64,000 nucleotides of DNA from the NCBI GenBank assembly GCA_963675135.1, contig OY776130.1, positions 28,388,001 to 28,452,000 of the forward strand. The letters run 5' to 3'. The stretch's first letter is position 1. Every line of letters begins with the position of its first letter. Source of the stretch: Galeopsis tetrahit. Taxonomy: Eukaryota; Streptophyta; Magnoliopsida; Lamiales; Lamiaceae. Both the position numbers and the translations under genes were made by a program. Below the pieces are notes generated by a model, which saw only the letters and a program-made list of their open reading frames with translations, was not told where the DNA came from and made no database searches. Of this stretch, positions 35,417 through 47,181 are shown piece after piece.

Positions 35417-36522
35417 TTAACTTTTAAATGGAGAAACAAGACTTTCAACATGCTTATACGTATGTTGAATTCGATAAACCCTATCAACATCTTCTAAATG
35501 AAAGATATCCTTCTTCATGAAATCATACGATGAAAATGTTCCTCTTGGATCCATTCTGAACATCACTTTAGTTTTGTTGTTGTTCAAGAATTGTATCGGT
35601 ACAACTTCATAATTAGACGGCATCATCCCTTCTTGTGAAATTGTAAACTTGTTCCACTTTGATCCTGAATTAGAGTAAGATAGTATATGCATCTCAAAAT
35701 AATATATCCTAATCCCATCAAGTTTATTTTCAAGACGACTCCCATAAACAATTAGATTATTGTCATCTAAAGCATCAATTTTTAAAGAACAAGTTTCACA
35801 CTCAAAATTCAATAAATCTATCCAACCATAACTCTTTTCCTTCAAATCAAATGTTCCAATTGCATAAATACCTTCACCCTTGTAAAATTTCCAATGAAAA
35901 ATACCACCTACAAAATGAGCATTGCACGATGGTGGGTTTTTGAAGGGAAAGCAATCAACAATATACCAGAGGTGTAAATTCCTAGAAAACAACTTAACCT
36001 CTGTTTGAAAACCCCCACGAATTAAAAAACGAGTAAATCGTATAATTATATAACCATCATTTTTCTCATCGTAACCCAATCCAAAAAATAACCATGCATC
36101 ACAAAATGGGGAGGAAGTTTTGTAAGTGCATTAGGAATTATCAATCTCTCTTTTGTAATAGGGTTTGCTAACGAATAAGTGTTGTGAATATCACAAAATA
36201 GTACTAACCCATTATAGCTACCAATTATCTCGTAATGCTCGTAACTTTCACTGTGTACTCGTTGAAATGATATAATATCATTAGGCTCGAACAAGTAACA
36301 TACAGGCGGGTACGCAACACTTTTCTTATGAATAAGTGAATAGTAGATTCCAGACTTCATGTTCCTTAGATGTTGTTTAACAAACGGATGGGAAGAAATC
36401 AATTCATTCCATGCTCTTGACACATTTTTGAGAAGCTTTAGTCTCTTTCCTGGCACCCTCAACAAAATTTCAGAAGCTATATCATCTGGAATTATATCTA
36501 ATATTTTTGAAGAATTCATCAT
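35417..36522 (-). pseudogene. F-box protein gene carried by the MULE, one frameshift
   Basis: F-box proteins join target proteins to SCF ubiquitin ligases through Skp1. Starting at 36522 the frame reads an N-terminal F-box (IPDDIASEILLRVPGKRLKL, then LKNVSRAWNELISSH), followed by a plant F-box-associated region (YNGLVLFCDIHNTYSLANPI, NAHFVGGIFHWKFYKGEG). About 367 codons in total, usual for a single-exon plant F-box/FBA gene. The frame is lost at a run of six A (36083-36088 plus strand) and resumes in another frame to the stop at 35417. No other lesion is seen. Its position within the MULE bounds suggests capture. A sequencing error in the homopolymer would make it intact. Confidence 0.85.
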
Positions 36523-37461
36523 TTTTTGTTTATGGTTTCTGCACAAGAAATGAAATAATGAATATAAATTATGTATAGTCTAGTGTAGGTCTTGGTATTG
36601 CAATTCAAGTATATATATTAGCAGATTGAATTGTTTCAAGTATATATATTAGCAGATTGAATTGAATAATAAACAACTCAACCGTTTACGTTGGGGTAGT
36701 GGAGTAGTTTTTGGTGATTCATTAAACAACAGTTACATGTAGTGGGAAAGTTGAGGTATAAATGCTTTTGGTAGTGGAGAATGCGTGAAATATAATCGCT
36801 CATAAGTATTAGTGAGGTTTTTATTTTAACTTCAATGTATTATAACATTATTACAAAAATGCAGTATATTATAAATTTATAATTACATAACGAGTTTAAG
36901 TTAGTATTAATGAGATTTTAATTTTAATTTTAAATTTAATGTAACGTCAATTGAACACTATAATGATTTTTTGCAGTTAATTAATGGGGTAGAATTGCAT
37001 AATTTAAATTTAGTCTTTCAATGTATCCTATTGAAATTATATTCAATTATCCATAATATTATATAATATAATTACTTTATCTTTCTTATATAATGAAATA
37101 AATAAATAAATATAATATAATTCTTTTATATAATGAAAAATAATTACTGCATTTTAATACATAACTTAAAAACAATAAATCAAAAATTACTGGAAAAAAT
37201 CACTGTTCAATTTTTTTTATTCATTGTCGATAATTATGTGTCATACAATATCTATTCATTTTTTTGATAATTTTGGTTAATATTGCTTAATTACGATTAA
37301 ATATGGACACGATATGCGTGTGTATATATATATATATATATAAACAATGATTCAAAGCAGTTGAATTTTTTATATTTCCATATTTATTCATTACGAATAA
37401 TCAAATTACAATAGATATCTCATTTATTCGAATATGAAATAAATTAATCATCTTCAAATCT
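36523..37461. other. AT-rich spacer, F-box upstream region
   Basis: Contains a 31-bp tandem duplication at about 36604-36665 (CAAGTATATATATTAGCAGA twice) and a TA microsatellite at 37320-37341. No gene seen. Confidence 0.55.
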
Positions 37462-38090
37462 CTAAAACATATATTTGACCAAATTCCAACAAACAAACAT
37501 TATTACAGAAATCTTGAACCATATAATCATATTGTTGCATATCTTCATTGAATTAACGTTCTTCACTTTCATCTTGTAATTGTTGTTTGTAATATCTCCA
37601 TTCAAATATGCATTCTTACCTTTTAATCCAACGATATCATCTTCCATCTTCATAACCATTCTTTCCAAACCCATAACTATTTTCTGTAAACGATTTGTAT
37701 TTGATTTCTCCTCATTCAATTTACTCAGTAGTCTTGGAATGATACTTTCTGCTCGGTCACATAGGGGAGGATCAATCAAACGGAAAAAAACGACAATAGT
37801 CCGAACTCTAACAAGACAAGATAAAATTGATAAAATAAAAATTATTAGGAAATTTCATATAATCATCGAAGGTGCAGAAATTGGTAAATATAAAAAAATT
37901 GTTGATAAAATTAATTACATTATTTTCTATGAATAATTAGTTGAAAATCTTACCGGATAAGCTTCACACCCATAAAAGCTTCGTCCAACTTTCTCGTTCT
38001 TCCACGCAGTAACAATTACTGCATTCCGATTACAATAACATCTAACGTTTTCAAAAGTAGTCCTACGACATACTCACCAATTCTCGCCAT
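37462..38090 (-). pseudogene. GRF-type zinc-finger gene with coiled-coil tail
   Basis: GRF zinc fingers bind nucleic acid and are common in plant TE-linked proteins. On the minus strand the first exon reads CRRTTFENVRCYCN, then WKNEKVGRSFYGCEAYP, with the GRS/GRF and GC-YP marks. A GT donor lies at 37952-37953. The second exon supplies DPPLCDRAESIIPRLL and a coiled-coil-like segment (RLQKIVMGLERMVMKMEDD). The frame breaks at seven A (37784-37790, plus strand) within the domain, and a TGA lies just upstream of CRRTT, so the start is not settled. About 130-150 codons. Its function in the element is unknown. Confidence 0.72.
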
Positions 38091-38848
38091 ATGCGTGTAA
38101 TCAATTATGATTTTTTTTTTGAATTTTCCCTAGAATGATATGTAGAATGATAAATCATATATAACCAGTACAAACCCTAGTTTATACTCCCTCCGTTCTA
38201 TAATAAGTGTTATTTTAGCCTTTTTCTCTTGTACACAAATAAGTGTTGTTTTAGAATTTTTACACTGTTTGTTCCCATTATGCCCTCCAATTTGAAAATT
38301 ATTTGAAACATAAATTTGGAAATAATTGAAAAAGATTGGTTAAAAAATTTGAAAAGATTTGAACGGAATTAATGTAATTAAAATTTTCTTTTATTATTTA
38401 AGGGTATACTTGTCAATACATACCCTTTCTTAATTCCAATAAATTTCTTGGGGGTAGTTAGTATATAAGACATTTCACCTATAGAGTTTAAAAATAAGAA
38501 CAACTTATTTAAAAGTTAGAAAGAAGGACAATTGGGTATATAAATGTGCAATTTTAACCTTACTTTCTAATTAAATTTGAAAGTTGAATATTCAATTACT
38601 AAAAAATATTATATTCAAATTAGTATTTGTTAAAAACAGAAATTATTGAAAATCGGGGTCAATTAATACTCTCAAAAATTCAAACATTCCTAACATTCCT
38701 TCTATTTAATTAATTCTCGAATATCTTTTTTTAATTAATTAGTCAAACATTGTTAAAACTAATTATATACACAAAATCGCTAATCTCGCTATTAATCATT
38801 ATTCCATATTTAAAAATTTAATTGACAAATCTAAGCTGCAAGAATCTC

Positions 38849-38965
38849 ATGAATCACGGTAGACATGAATTGCATTTTGAATTGAAAACTCATTTTCAGA
38901 AGTTCATCTTGTTCGGCGTGTACAACGAAGAAAACTTTACAATAAGCTCAACAGAGGGCATTCAG
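38849..38965 (+). other. exon-like fragment 1
   Basis: ATG opens 39 codons (FQKFILFGVYNEENFTISS near the end), followed directly by a possible GT donor (CAG|GTATAA). Base composition is richer than the surroundings. Family not recognised. Confidence 0.25.
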
Positions 38966-39088
38966 GTATAAGTATGCAATTTCAAAGAATAATTGTATAC
39001 ATGAATCACTCTTTAAACAAACAAACTATAATTTAAAATAAAAACATAGGAATAGAGGACCTGGATTAACTGGATTTGCTGATTAAAG

Positions 39089-39192
39089 AAAGAAATGACA
39101 GCGGACAAGCGATGCTTCCCTATACTTGAAACGCCTGAGAAGATGACGGGAGCTGCTACTCAGCCGAATCCATTTGCCACCGCAGTGTGGTG
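39089..39192 (+). other. exon-like fragment 2
   Basis: A short frame MTADKRCFPILETPEK continuing to a TGA. GC-richer than its surroundings. It could be a captured exon piece; family unknown. Confidence 0.2.
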
Positions 39193-39777
39193 ATGTGGGG
39201 TGGGTTGACCAAAATAAGAGTATAGATAGGAGTATGAATGAAAAGGGAGGAGGTAGATAGAAATGAGTCAAATGATATGGAAAGTAGTCAGAATTGGTGG
39301 GAGTGTCCCAACATATCATGTGTGCACATAATTATGTATTTTTTATCTGGGGAATGAATATACATTCTTTAGATGGGGTGCAACAATGTTTACTTCCTTT
39401 GTTCACTATTTGAATGTGAAAGATTTGTATTTATTTTTAAAATATATTAGTAAATTTAAATTTATTTTAAATTATATTAATTGATTGTATGGATAATGAT
39501 TTGGTGACATATATGGTTGGTTCTATATCATTACTATATATGCAGATTTGAAAACATATATGCAAAAAATTGTTACATATTCTTATTAACATATGCAAAA
39601 AAATGTTGCATATAACTTAAAATACAGAACAATATATTTGTAATAAAATGTTCTAAAATATTAATATTATTTTAAAAAATTAATATAGAATATATAATTC
39701 GATAATTACATTTCGATAGAGATTATTCTTTGAGTTTGAATGGGTCAATATATATAATATTATAATATAATATAATA

Positions 39778-40069
39778 CTCCCTCCGTCCAATTTTATTAT
39801 GCCCACTTCTCCGGGCACGAGTTTTAATGAATATTGATTAGTTTATTCATAAAGTAGATAAGTTGAGGGTATGATGGGGTATTGTAGGGTCCATTTATAA
39901 ATAAATGATTGTTTATGAATAAAGTGAATGACAAAGTGGGTAAATAAGTGATGGTAGAAGGGTGGAGATATAATAGTATAAATAGTATTGTTTCCAAAAA
40001 GGGTATGGGCATAATAAAATTGGACAACCAAAAAAGGAAAGTAGGAATAATAAAATTGGACGGAGGAAG
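39778..40069. mobile_element. nested Stowaway MITE, 292 bp
   Basis: Termini CTCCCTCCGTCCAATTTTAT and, on the other strand, CTTCCTCCGTCCAATTTTAT, flanked by TA on both sides. Confidence 0.88.
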
Positions 40070-40437
40070 TATTATTTCACAGTTTATTTATATTTTAAAA
40101 TATGTGAATTTTATTTTTAAATAAATAAATTATTCAATTGTTGTGTAATATTATGTTATAAATGAAATCAATAATAGTAATTACATTTTAAGAACAAATT
40201 TATTAACATATGAAAAACATGGAAATATATTAACTTTCTGACATAGAAATATAAATAATTTATATATTTAACAATATATGTCATCTATATAAAATATACA
40301 AATATATAAACATATATGTAAAAAAACGGGTGCATATGATAATAACATATGCAAATATTTTGTTGCATATGTTTTCATACAAATAAAAATATGCAAATAT
40401 TTTATTGCATATGTTTTGAAGAATAGGGGAATCGTAG

Positions 40438-40584
40438 ATGGACTCAATCTCCTCTTTTCTCCAATCATTCCTCGCCCCATTTCTTACGGACATCTCCGCC
40501 TCCAACGCCATCGCAGACGACGAGAAATTAGCCGTCGCCGCCGAGGCTGCGCGAAACACTGGATCTAAAATATATGAGTTCAAT
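40438..40584 (+). other. exon-like GC-rich fragment 3
   Basis: ATG at 40438 opens MDSISSFLQSFLAPFLTDIS and an Ala-rich stretch with high third-position C/G, quite unlike the AT-rich neighbourhood. It then degenerates into AT-rich sequence. Looks like a captured first exon; family not recognised. Confidence 0.35.
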
Positions 40585-40994
40585 TATATCTTCAAAACAT
40601 CTAATAACATTAAAAAAAAAAAAAAATCGTAATAAATCATTTAAAAATAATAATAATAACATCTGAATCCTCTATTTCCAATTTATTTTATAATTCTTGA
40701 GAATCTATGATACTTTTCAATTTATTTTTTGCAAAAAGACTATACACAAATCGCCTAAAAGTTATGTTGTTTTAGAAAACTCAAGTTATAATAGTTTAAT
40801 GGATATTTTGAATGATAAAAGTAAAAAAAGTGCATCACAAATCGTGAAATAACAGAAAAATCAAAAGAATAAAAAACTTGACACAGATCGAAATATTAAA
40901 TTCGAGTTAAAGAAAAACTTTGAGAACACATATTGTTCGGTGAGTATAAAATCAAATTCTAAGCATATGCTTTATTTTGAAAAAATCCTACCGC

Positions 40995-41163
40995 TAGTTG
41001 TGTCTTATCCACCTTCGGCGGCGTGTACCCGTCGACGCCACCGTCTTCCATTGATGCCGGCAGCTGAACGTGAATCGACGGGAGCCGACGACAAGACGAC
41101 AACGAAATCGACGAGCAGCCGAGCACTCACTAAATACAGAGACAACGGAAAGAGCCAAAAATG
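40995..41163. other. exon-like GC-rich fragment 4
   Basis: GC-rich patch with many CGACG motifs. On the minus strand an ATG opens MEDGGVDGYTPPKVDK. Strand and identity are uncertain. Confidence 0.25.
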
Positions 41164-41510
41164 AACATTCAAGACTAAAAGGTACCATCAATCAATACAG
41201 GGTTGATGCACATGAAGAAAAACTGGAAAGGTAGATCCAAAAAAGATATTGATACAAATGAATGAAATTTGTGTATAATATTGATTTTGATTGTGAATAT
41301 GGAAAGTCAAATAAATTCATTTATTTCGGTATTATTGAATTGAAATTTGAAAAAGGAAAGACAATTGAACCAATCAAAGATTGTTGGAGAATGGCATAAA
41401 TGAGTTTTTATACAGGTTTTTGACTGTAGAACGGAGGGAGTATTTAAGTTCCGCATTTAAAGACAAATTTCTATTTTAAACACAAATTTTTTCAGATTTC
41501 CTGCTTTTAT

Positions 41511-41621
41511 TTTTTTTGTTTACAAATTAAATACCCATCCCTTTTTCCCCTCCCCATGACTCGAACCCAGGATTTAAAGCCGAGGTAGTGGTGCTCTAAC
41601 CACTTGAGCTATCCCACTTTG
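41511..41621 (-). mobile_element. tRNA-derived SINE, about 111 bp
   Basis: On the minus strand the head contains an RNA polymerase III A box (TAGCTCAAGTGG) and B box (GGGTTCGAGTC) at tRNA-like spacing, followed by a short body and an A-rich tail. It is flanked by a 19-bp direct repeat TCAGATTT(C/T)CTGCTTTTAT (41492-41510, 41622-41640) with one mismatch, as made by LINE machinery. The cloverleaf stems do not close, so it is not a tRNA gene. Confidence 0.82.
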
Positions 41622-42032
41622 TCAGATTTTCTGCTTTTATAATTCATATACTATATTCATTTGCAATAAATAATAAAACATATTTCTTTGTTCATAAATC
41701 ATACCAATAATATATTATATTCATCTGCTAATTTAATTTAACCGGTGCTAAATTGTTTCATATTATTATGACATATACAAACATTAAAAAAATAAGAGGT
41801 GTAAAAAAAAATATAAGAGGATTTCACCAATAATTGTTCAAAAAAAGCAACTGATATACTAAAAAGTCATCGATTCATAAGATATGAAACTTGCAAAACA
41901 CACTAAAACAACATTTTAAAAACATCGAGGTCACTAGTCTTAAGATGAAACATCAAAAAAAGTTGCAAAACATCAAAATAAACTGTTCTTGAAATGTAGA
42001 AAACCACTTCTTCATATTCATACGTGGACATA

Positions 42033-45000
42033 TCAAAATGGATCGACAAAAGCTCTAACAATTGTGACTCGCATATCCATTGCTTCATCGCTGCAAAAAG
42101 CTGAATTGGGAGGCTGCTGCCCTCGTAAAAAGTACTCTATTAGCTTGCAGACCACAATACCACAGTCGAGTGTCCCCTGCCCCTGTTGCATGATTTCAGA
42201 CGTAATGGGATCCTTGCCCTTTCCTTTTAAAAATTGATGCATCGGGCAACACTTATTGAAAATCGTTGTTAACTTTGCCTCGACGTACTTAACCTAAAAT
42301 CATTCACAAATATTTCAAAAAACCCACTATACTAAATCTAAAATGATACATATACAATCTATAATGTATATTTCATAAACAATATATTAATATATCATTA
42401 ATAAATAATCTATCATGCATATTTCCATATTTAGTTGTACATAATGCATTTTGTATACAAGGTTATAATTACTCAATTATAGTGCAATACTAAATCGTAA
42501 AAATGTAAAATTTTATTCATAGTAATCTTCTTAAATAACATACCAGTAGTTTAACGTGTACTAAGTAGTGATCTTTCGCACCCCTCGATCTCGGACGAAG
42601 CGAATTATAGAATGTCCATTCACTGCTTCGGAGGTCCAACTTCAAGAGTGTCCAATGACCTGTAACGTTTGTTCTGGACATTGAATCACCTTGGCTCACG
42701 ATCACGGGGAAAAGCAAAATGTCTTTATCAACAACATCATCCAAATATTTTTCAATAACAGTCGAAAAACATTTCTACTTCGATATATCGCGCTTGGTGA
42801 TCAATCACTACAATTGAAGAATTACATTACTAAAATTCCATAATTGTTTTAAAAAATATAAGTCACATAAAATTCTACATACCCAGCAAGAAGAGGTAAA
42901 TACAGTTACACGAGCAGTAGATGGACAACGCTGATACAACATCTTACGTACAACTTCAGACCACGCATTTATCACCTATTTATATACAACAAAAAAAGAA
43001 ATTTCAACATTTAATGCAATATATTTTTTCCCAATATATGTCAAAAGAAAACAAAAACTCGACAAAAAGATCACCTCGTTGTCAACAGTTTTGTTGTTAA
43101 TTAGACTAATGACCATCCGTAGAGTAATGCTGGTCAATTGTCCATTCCTCATATAAATCATTTTACTGCATTGCACAAATATGAAAAAATATAAAAATCT
43201 AAGATAATTCCACACACATAACAATTATTGAATTTGGTTTGTAAAGAAGTTAAATTACCTTTCACCATGTTTCTTCAACTCACTGAAAATGTGATCCTTC
43301 AACTCATTAGGACAATTTTTTACAGTCAGCAATCGGTTGTCAAATGGATATTTCACATCATTTTTGCATTTGGAAATTGTATCAGCATTCTCATCTTCAA
43401 TATCGTCGACATCAGTTATCTCGTGCACATGTAACAGATCTTGGGTCAGAATTTGAGGGCTCATCTGTACAGACTTCCTATCACCTGCAAGAGTTCTACC
43501 TCGCACACGCAGTATCAATGAGCTAGGGTGAACCACTTTTTTCTTCTTTTTATCAACAAGATCTTTAGGAGATGGAGTTTCTCGGATGTCTGTCCACCTT
43601 CAGCACTTCCCGTATTAACTTCTGCATAAACCTTCTCACCAGAAGACTTCTGCAATTCTGCATTCTCAATTTCATCAATTTGATCAAGCACCTCTTGATC
43701 TTCATAAACAGTGTTTATGTTGCACGGTGTTCTTATCATAGCTGTCTCTCTTGTCAAAAGCTCATTCTCCAACTCCAGCCCCTGTATTATATCATTCATT
43801 GCTTTCCTTTCAACCTCATAAAAAGACAGTTTCTTCTCCATATCCTTCTGCAGATTGTCAAGCTCAACCACTAACTCTTCAACTTTCTTGGATTTCAGCT
43901 CGTTATCCAGCCTCAAAACAACTATTTCACGACGTAACTCTTCAACTGTCTCTCCATGGCTTATGTCATCACCAAAACCAGGAATTGGATTAACATCATT
44001 AACATCCTCAACCGCCTTATTCACCCTGTCAATCTTAGGGGATTGGAATGTTGTTTCATCTCTATTCAGTTCCGTATTCTTCAGATCACTGCAAACTTTC
44101 TTGACAATATCTTCATAAGATGCCCCATTAGAAATAGTCGTGAAATCGTTACCAAGATCAAACGAAGGGCCATCTTCAAACATAACATCATTCACCTTTG
44201 ACGTTGAACCAACGTGTTTTGACGATGACTCCCCTAAAACAAAGTTACGATTATCAACAGACTTTGACCTTCCAACTGATAAACCATCTGATGTAGACTT
44301 CTCATTGACCTTCGTCCCGTTATCAATATTACTCACTGCTGCAGCACCTCTCAATGACCTTTCTGCATCTCTAAATTTAGCCAGCTCAGAGAATTTATGC
44401 TTCTCCCAATGTGCAGCCTTCAAAATTCCAGTCGACACCTGAAGATAATTATTAATAAATTAATAAATGGTCATCTCCTCAATATTTATGCAACTTATTA
44501 ATATTTTGGTGGTTTGCTAGGTAAAAATACATTACGCACCCTAGAATGCCTATGCAATTTCCCACGAGAAATTGCATAATTTAAATCATGCAAATCCCAT
44601 TTCAGGAATCTTGGGAATGTCTTCTCGTCAATTGGATCAACCCATGTGGTGTGCTCGCACAACCAATAATGCATAAACACTTGAATATATTAATAAATAA
44701 ATATTGCATCTATTATAGTAAGATTGGAATACTAAATAATTATTATATACCGGCAAAAGCATAGTGCATCCACCCGCCTTCAAAGCTTTACTCTTTTTGA
44801 TCTGATTAATTAGGACTTCAACAATGTAACTGCTCCAATCATAATTGCACATTTCGTAGAAATCTTCAAGGTAAGACGTAAGAAACCAAGGTACGGCCCC
44901 ACTTCTGACTGGACAAAGTATACCGGCCATTACGTAGATGCATAACAAACGTGCAACATCCTGAATCGACTGCTTATCTGTTCGATGGCTGAATTCATGT

Positions 45001-46246
45001 ATCTTTCTTTTTATAATATTTTTGTACAGGGGAAAGAATTGGTCTAGAGCTTCTAATTCCTCTCTGAAACACCTTTGTATCCATGCAGGATGAGCATAGT
45101 TAGTTCCCCTCATTGCGACTTTCTCCTCACCAGAAACAATACCAAATATAATTTCTGCATCATGTTTGTTCACCCCCAACTCTTGAGATGAAACTAAGAA
45201 ACGCTCAGAATCTTCATCAAAATTTCTTACAATCTCTATTATGTCCTCTTCAAACTTTGATGTATTCTTAATCATCTCCTTATTTCCATTTATTAGAATA
45301 GCCTCAAACAGCAACCAAAAAGGGGTATGTTTTAGCTCTTTGTAGTGATCTTCTCTCAACTCAAACTGTTCCAGATCATAGAATGATATTCTCAAGTTCG
45401 ATCTGTAATAATTGTTCTTTGAAACAACATTGACATTATCTTCACGACAACAAAGAAAAAAAATGTTAACTCGTATAGTTAGAATACATTCATCATTCTG
45501 CATATGTTAACATAAATGTCTGCAATATACTAATTAACAAAACAAGTTACTAACCAAATTTGTTCTTAATTTTCACATATCGATACTTCTTCGTAGACTT
45601 ATGCTTCTTTTTCACATCATCTTCGCTTTCCACATCTGCATATATTTAAATTAAATAATATGTAATAGCTGTACATTTACTTCTTAAAAATACCAAATAA
45701 CTTACCCTCAGAATCTGAAGAACTAATTTGAACCTTCCTTTTTTGCTTTCTTCATCGCTCTTAAAATCTATACAAAAATCCAATAAATACTAGAGTCATA
45801 TATGAAATTCTTTACATAACTTTGACCCCATAATATATAGCGATGATGACTTACCCGAATCTGAAGGTATAATAATTATCAATATGTAGAATAATTAATA
45901 AGTAAATATAATTACATACAATATTTAAGTTTAAAATTAGATTTTGTAACCTTTATGTTTCCCGTGTTTATCCTTCTTATACGTCTTTTTGCTACTTGAA
46001 GCTGCAAACAAGGACACAACAGTATATTGGATTTGCATATTATACTAAAAAAAACATGCCAATGAACACATATCTTTCTAATAACCTCCATATAATGCAC
46101 ATAATAGACATACACAATCTATATTCAAATGTTTTACCTCTAGTTTTCATGATCTGAACATTTGGGTACTTATTTTCTTCCCTTTTTCTTTTTCCTCTTT
46201 CATCCACATCACGTATCTATATTCCTTTTTGTTTATCTTTGCCCAT
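42033..46246 (-). pseudogene. ULP1-like cysteine protease gene carried by the MULE
   Basis: ULP/C48 proteases remove SUMO-like proteins. About eleven exons are recognisable on the minus strand: 46138-46246, 45951-46001, about 45714-45770, 45556-45637, 44752-45480, 44540-44679, 43259-44441, 43075-43168, 42889-42974, 42542-42805 and 42033-42293. Early exons are Lys-rich and nuclear-targeting-like. The large exon near 45000 resembles the DUF1985-type domain of transposon ULPs. The 43259-44441 exon has a coiled-coil region. The protease follows: His in TGHWTLLKLDL, Asn in WTFYNSLRP where Asp is usual, and Gln/Cys in QQGQGTLDCGIVVC. Lesions: TAG at 46217-46219, frame losses near 45735 and 43590, and a TAG near 42780. 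Likely inactive. Confidence 0.83.
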
Positions 46247-47181
46247 TTTTGCATATATGAAACATGGGATATCATAAGCTGAAAAATATTATTTTCATAT
46301 TTCAGCAAGTTGAAAAACAGAGCATAAATCGAATAAACATACACCTAAAGTTGAAACATAAACATATTTGATGTTCCATCACATATATTTTTTATTTTAT
46401 AAATTTTCACACTTTTGTAAAATAAAAGATTTGTTATGCATATAAATCAAAGATGTCGATCAAAACCCAAGTTCTGGAGAATATTCTACCCTAGTTAACA
46501 CAAAAAGTTTCCAACATTCATGTTTCCTAAATGCATGTTACGATTATAGGGTTTGTTCAAAAAAAATCGAATGTATGATTATGTTTTAGGCCTAATCTAT
46601 CAATTTACAAAACCCTCCATTCTTTTTCTGAAAAAACAAAGTGTGTCATACAATATTCCATATTTTCTATGAGTTAACAAAAATTTCAGCTGATTTCATC
46701 CAACAAAATTAAAAAAAAAAAGATGCAGAATAGACACACAATATAATGAAAACGTTATAACTCACAAACCGTTAGTACGATCGATTTACGCTTCTATCTC
46801 TTTGATAAACCTTCCTACAAGACTAAATCTGCACAATAATCTTCTCACTTCTCACTTCGTCTTCTTCAATACTTCCCGATTCCCTTTCTTCACAAATGGA
46901 AAAACCCCAAAATTATGCTCATAATTCAATTGATTGACCGGTGTTGTTGAGAGGTTTTAATTTTTGGAAGGTGTTAATTATGTGCGTAATTCACGATGAG
47001 CTGATAGACACGGTTTTAAATTTCATAAATTTATTGACTTTCTCCATATTAATTCCAAAATTAGATAGTAAGGGCATGATGGTACATTTATGTTACATTT
47101 TGTTCTTAATTTGAAACTATTTTAAACTAGGTCCTTATTTAAAAAATCACTAGGTGGAAAGACTTAATACGCGAAATCCCC
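46247..47181 (-). other. ULP upstream region and right MULE end
   Basis: No coding region. It should include the ULP promoter reading leftward and the right terminal sequence, with inverted motif GTCCTTATTTAAAAA at 47131-47145. Confidence 0.45.

Larger units (their letters stand above)
38187..41440. mobile_element. candidate 3.25 kb mariner-type element with gene-like pieces
   Basis: Left end CTCCCTCCGTTCTATAATAA after TA; right end, on the other strand, CTCCCTCCGTTCTACAGTCA beside TA. Subterminal bases share only loose similarity (ATTATGCCCTCCAA and TTTATGCCATTCTCCAA). It holds a nested Stowaway MITE and several GC-richer, exon-like patches but no transposase. Alternatively the two ends are remnants of separate MITEs. 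Confidence 0.4.
29820..47181 (+). mobile_element. giant Mutator-like element (Kaonashi-like MULE), 17.4 kb
   Basis: The 9 bases ATAACCTAA lie at 29811-29819 and 47182-47190. Joining the outer flanks rebuilds an uninterrupted unit of the tandem array, so everything between arrived as one insertion. The ends are not long perfect inverted repeats. However, TTTTTAAATAAGGAC at 29885-29899 recurs inverted at 47131-47145, and a TATGCCCTTAC-like motif follows on both sides, fitting a weak-TIR or non-TIR MULE. Cargo: transposase (+), F-box (-), GRF zinc finger (-), ULP-like protease (-). Nested within it: a solo LTR, mariner-type elements and a SINE. All four genes are damaged. Confidence 0.82.

Noticed and set aside
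41540..41621. Possible tRNA gene on the minus strand
   Set aside because: A and B boxes are present but the acceptor and anticodon stems do not pair, and a 19-bp target duplication surrounds it, so a SINE fits better.
43572..44442. Plus-strand ORFs opposite the ULP gene
   Set aside because: They are shadows of the minus-strand coiled-coil exon, whose frame has conserved-looking composition and splice sites.
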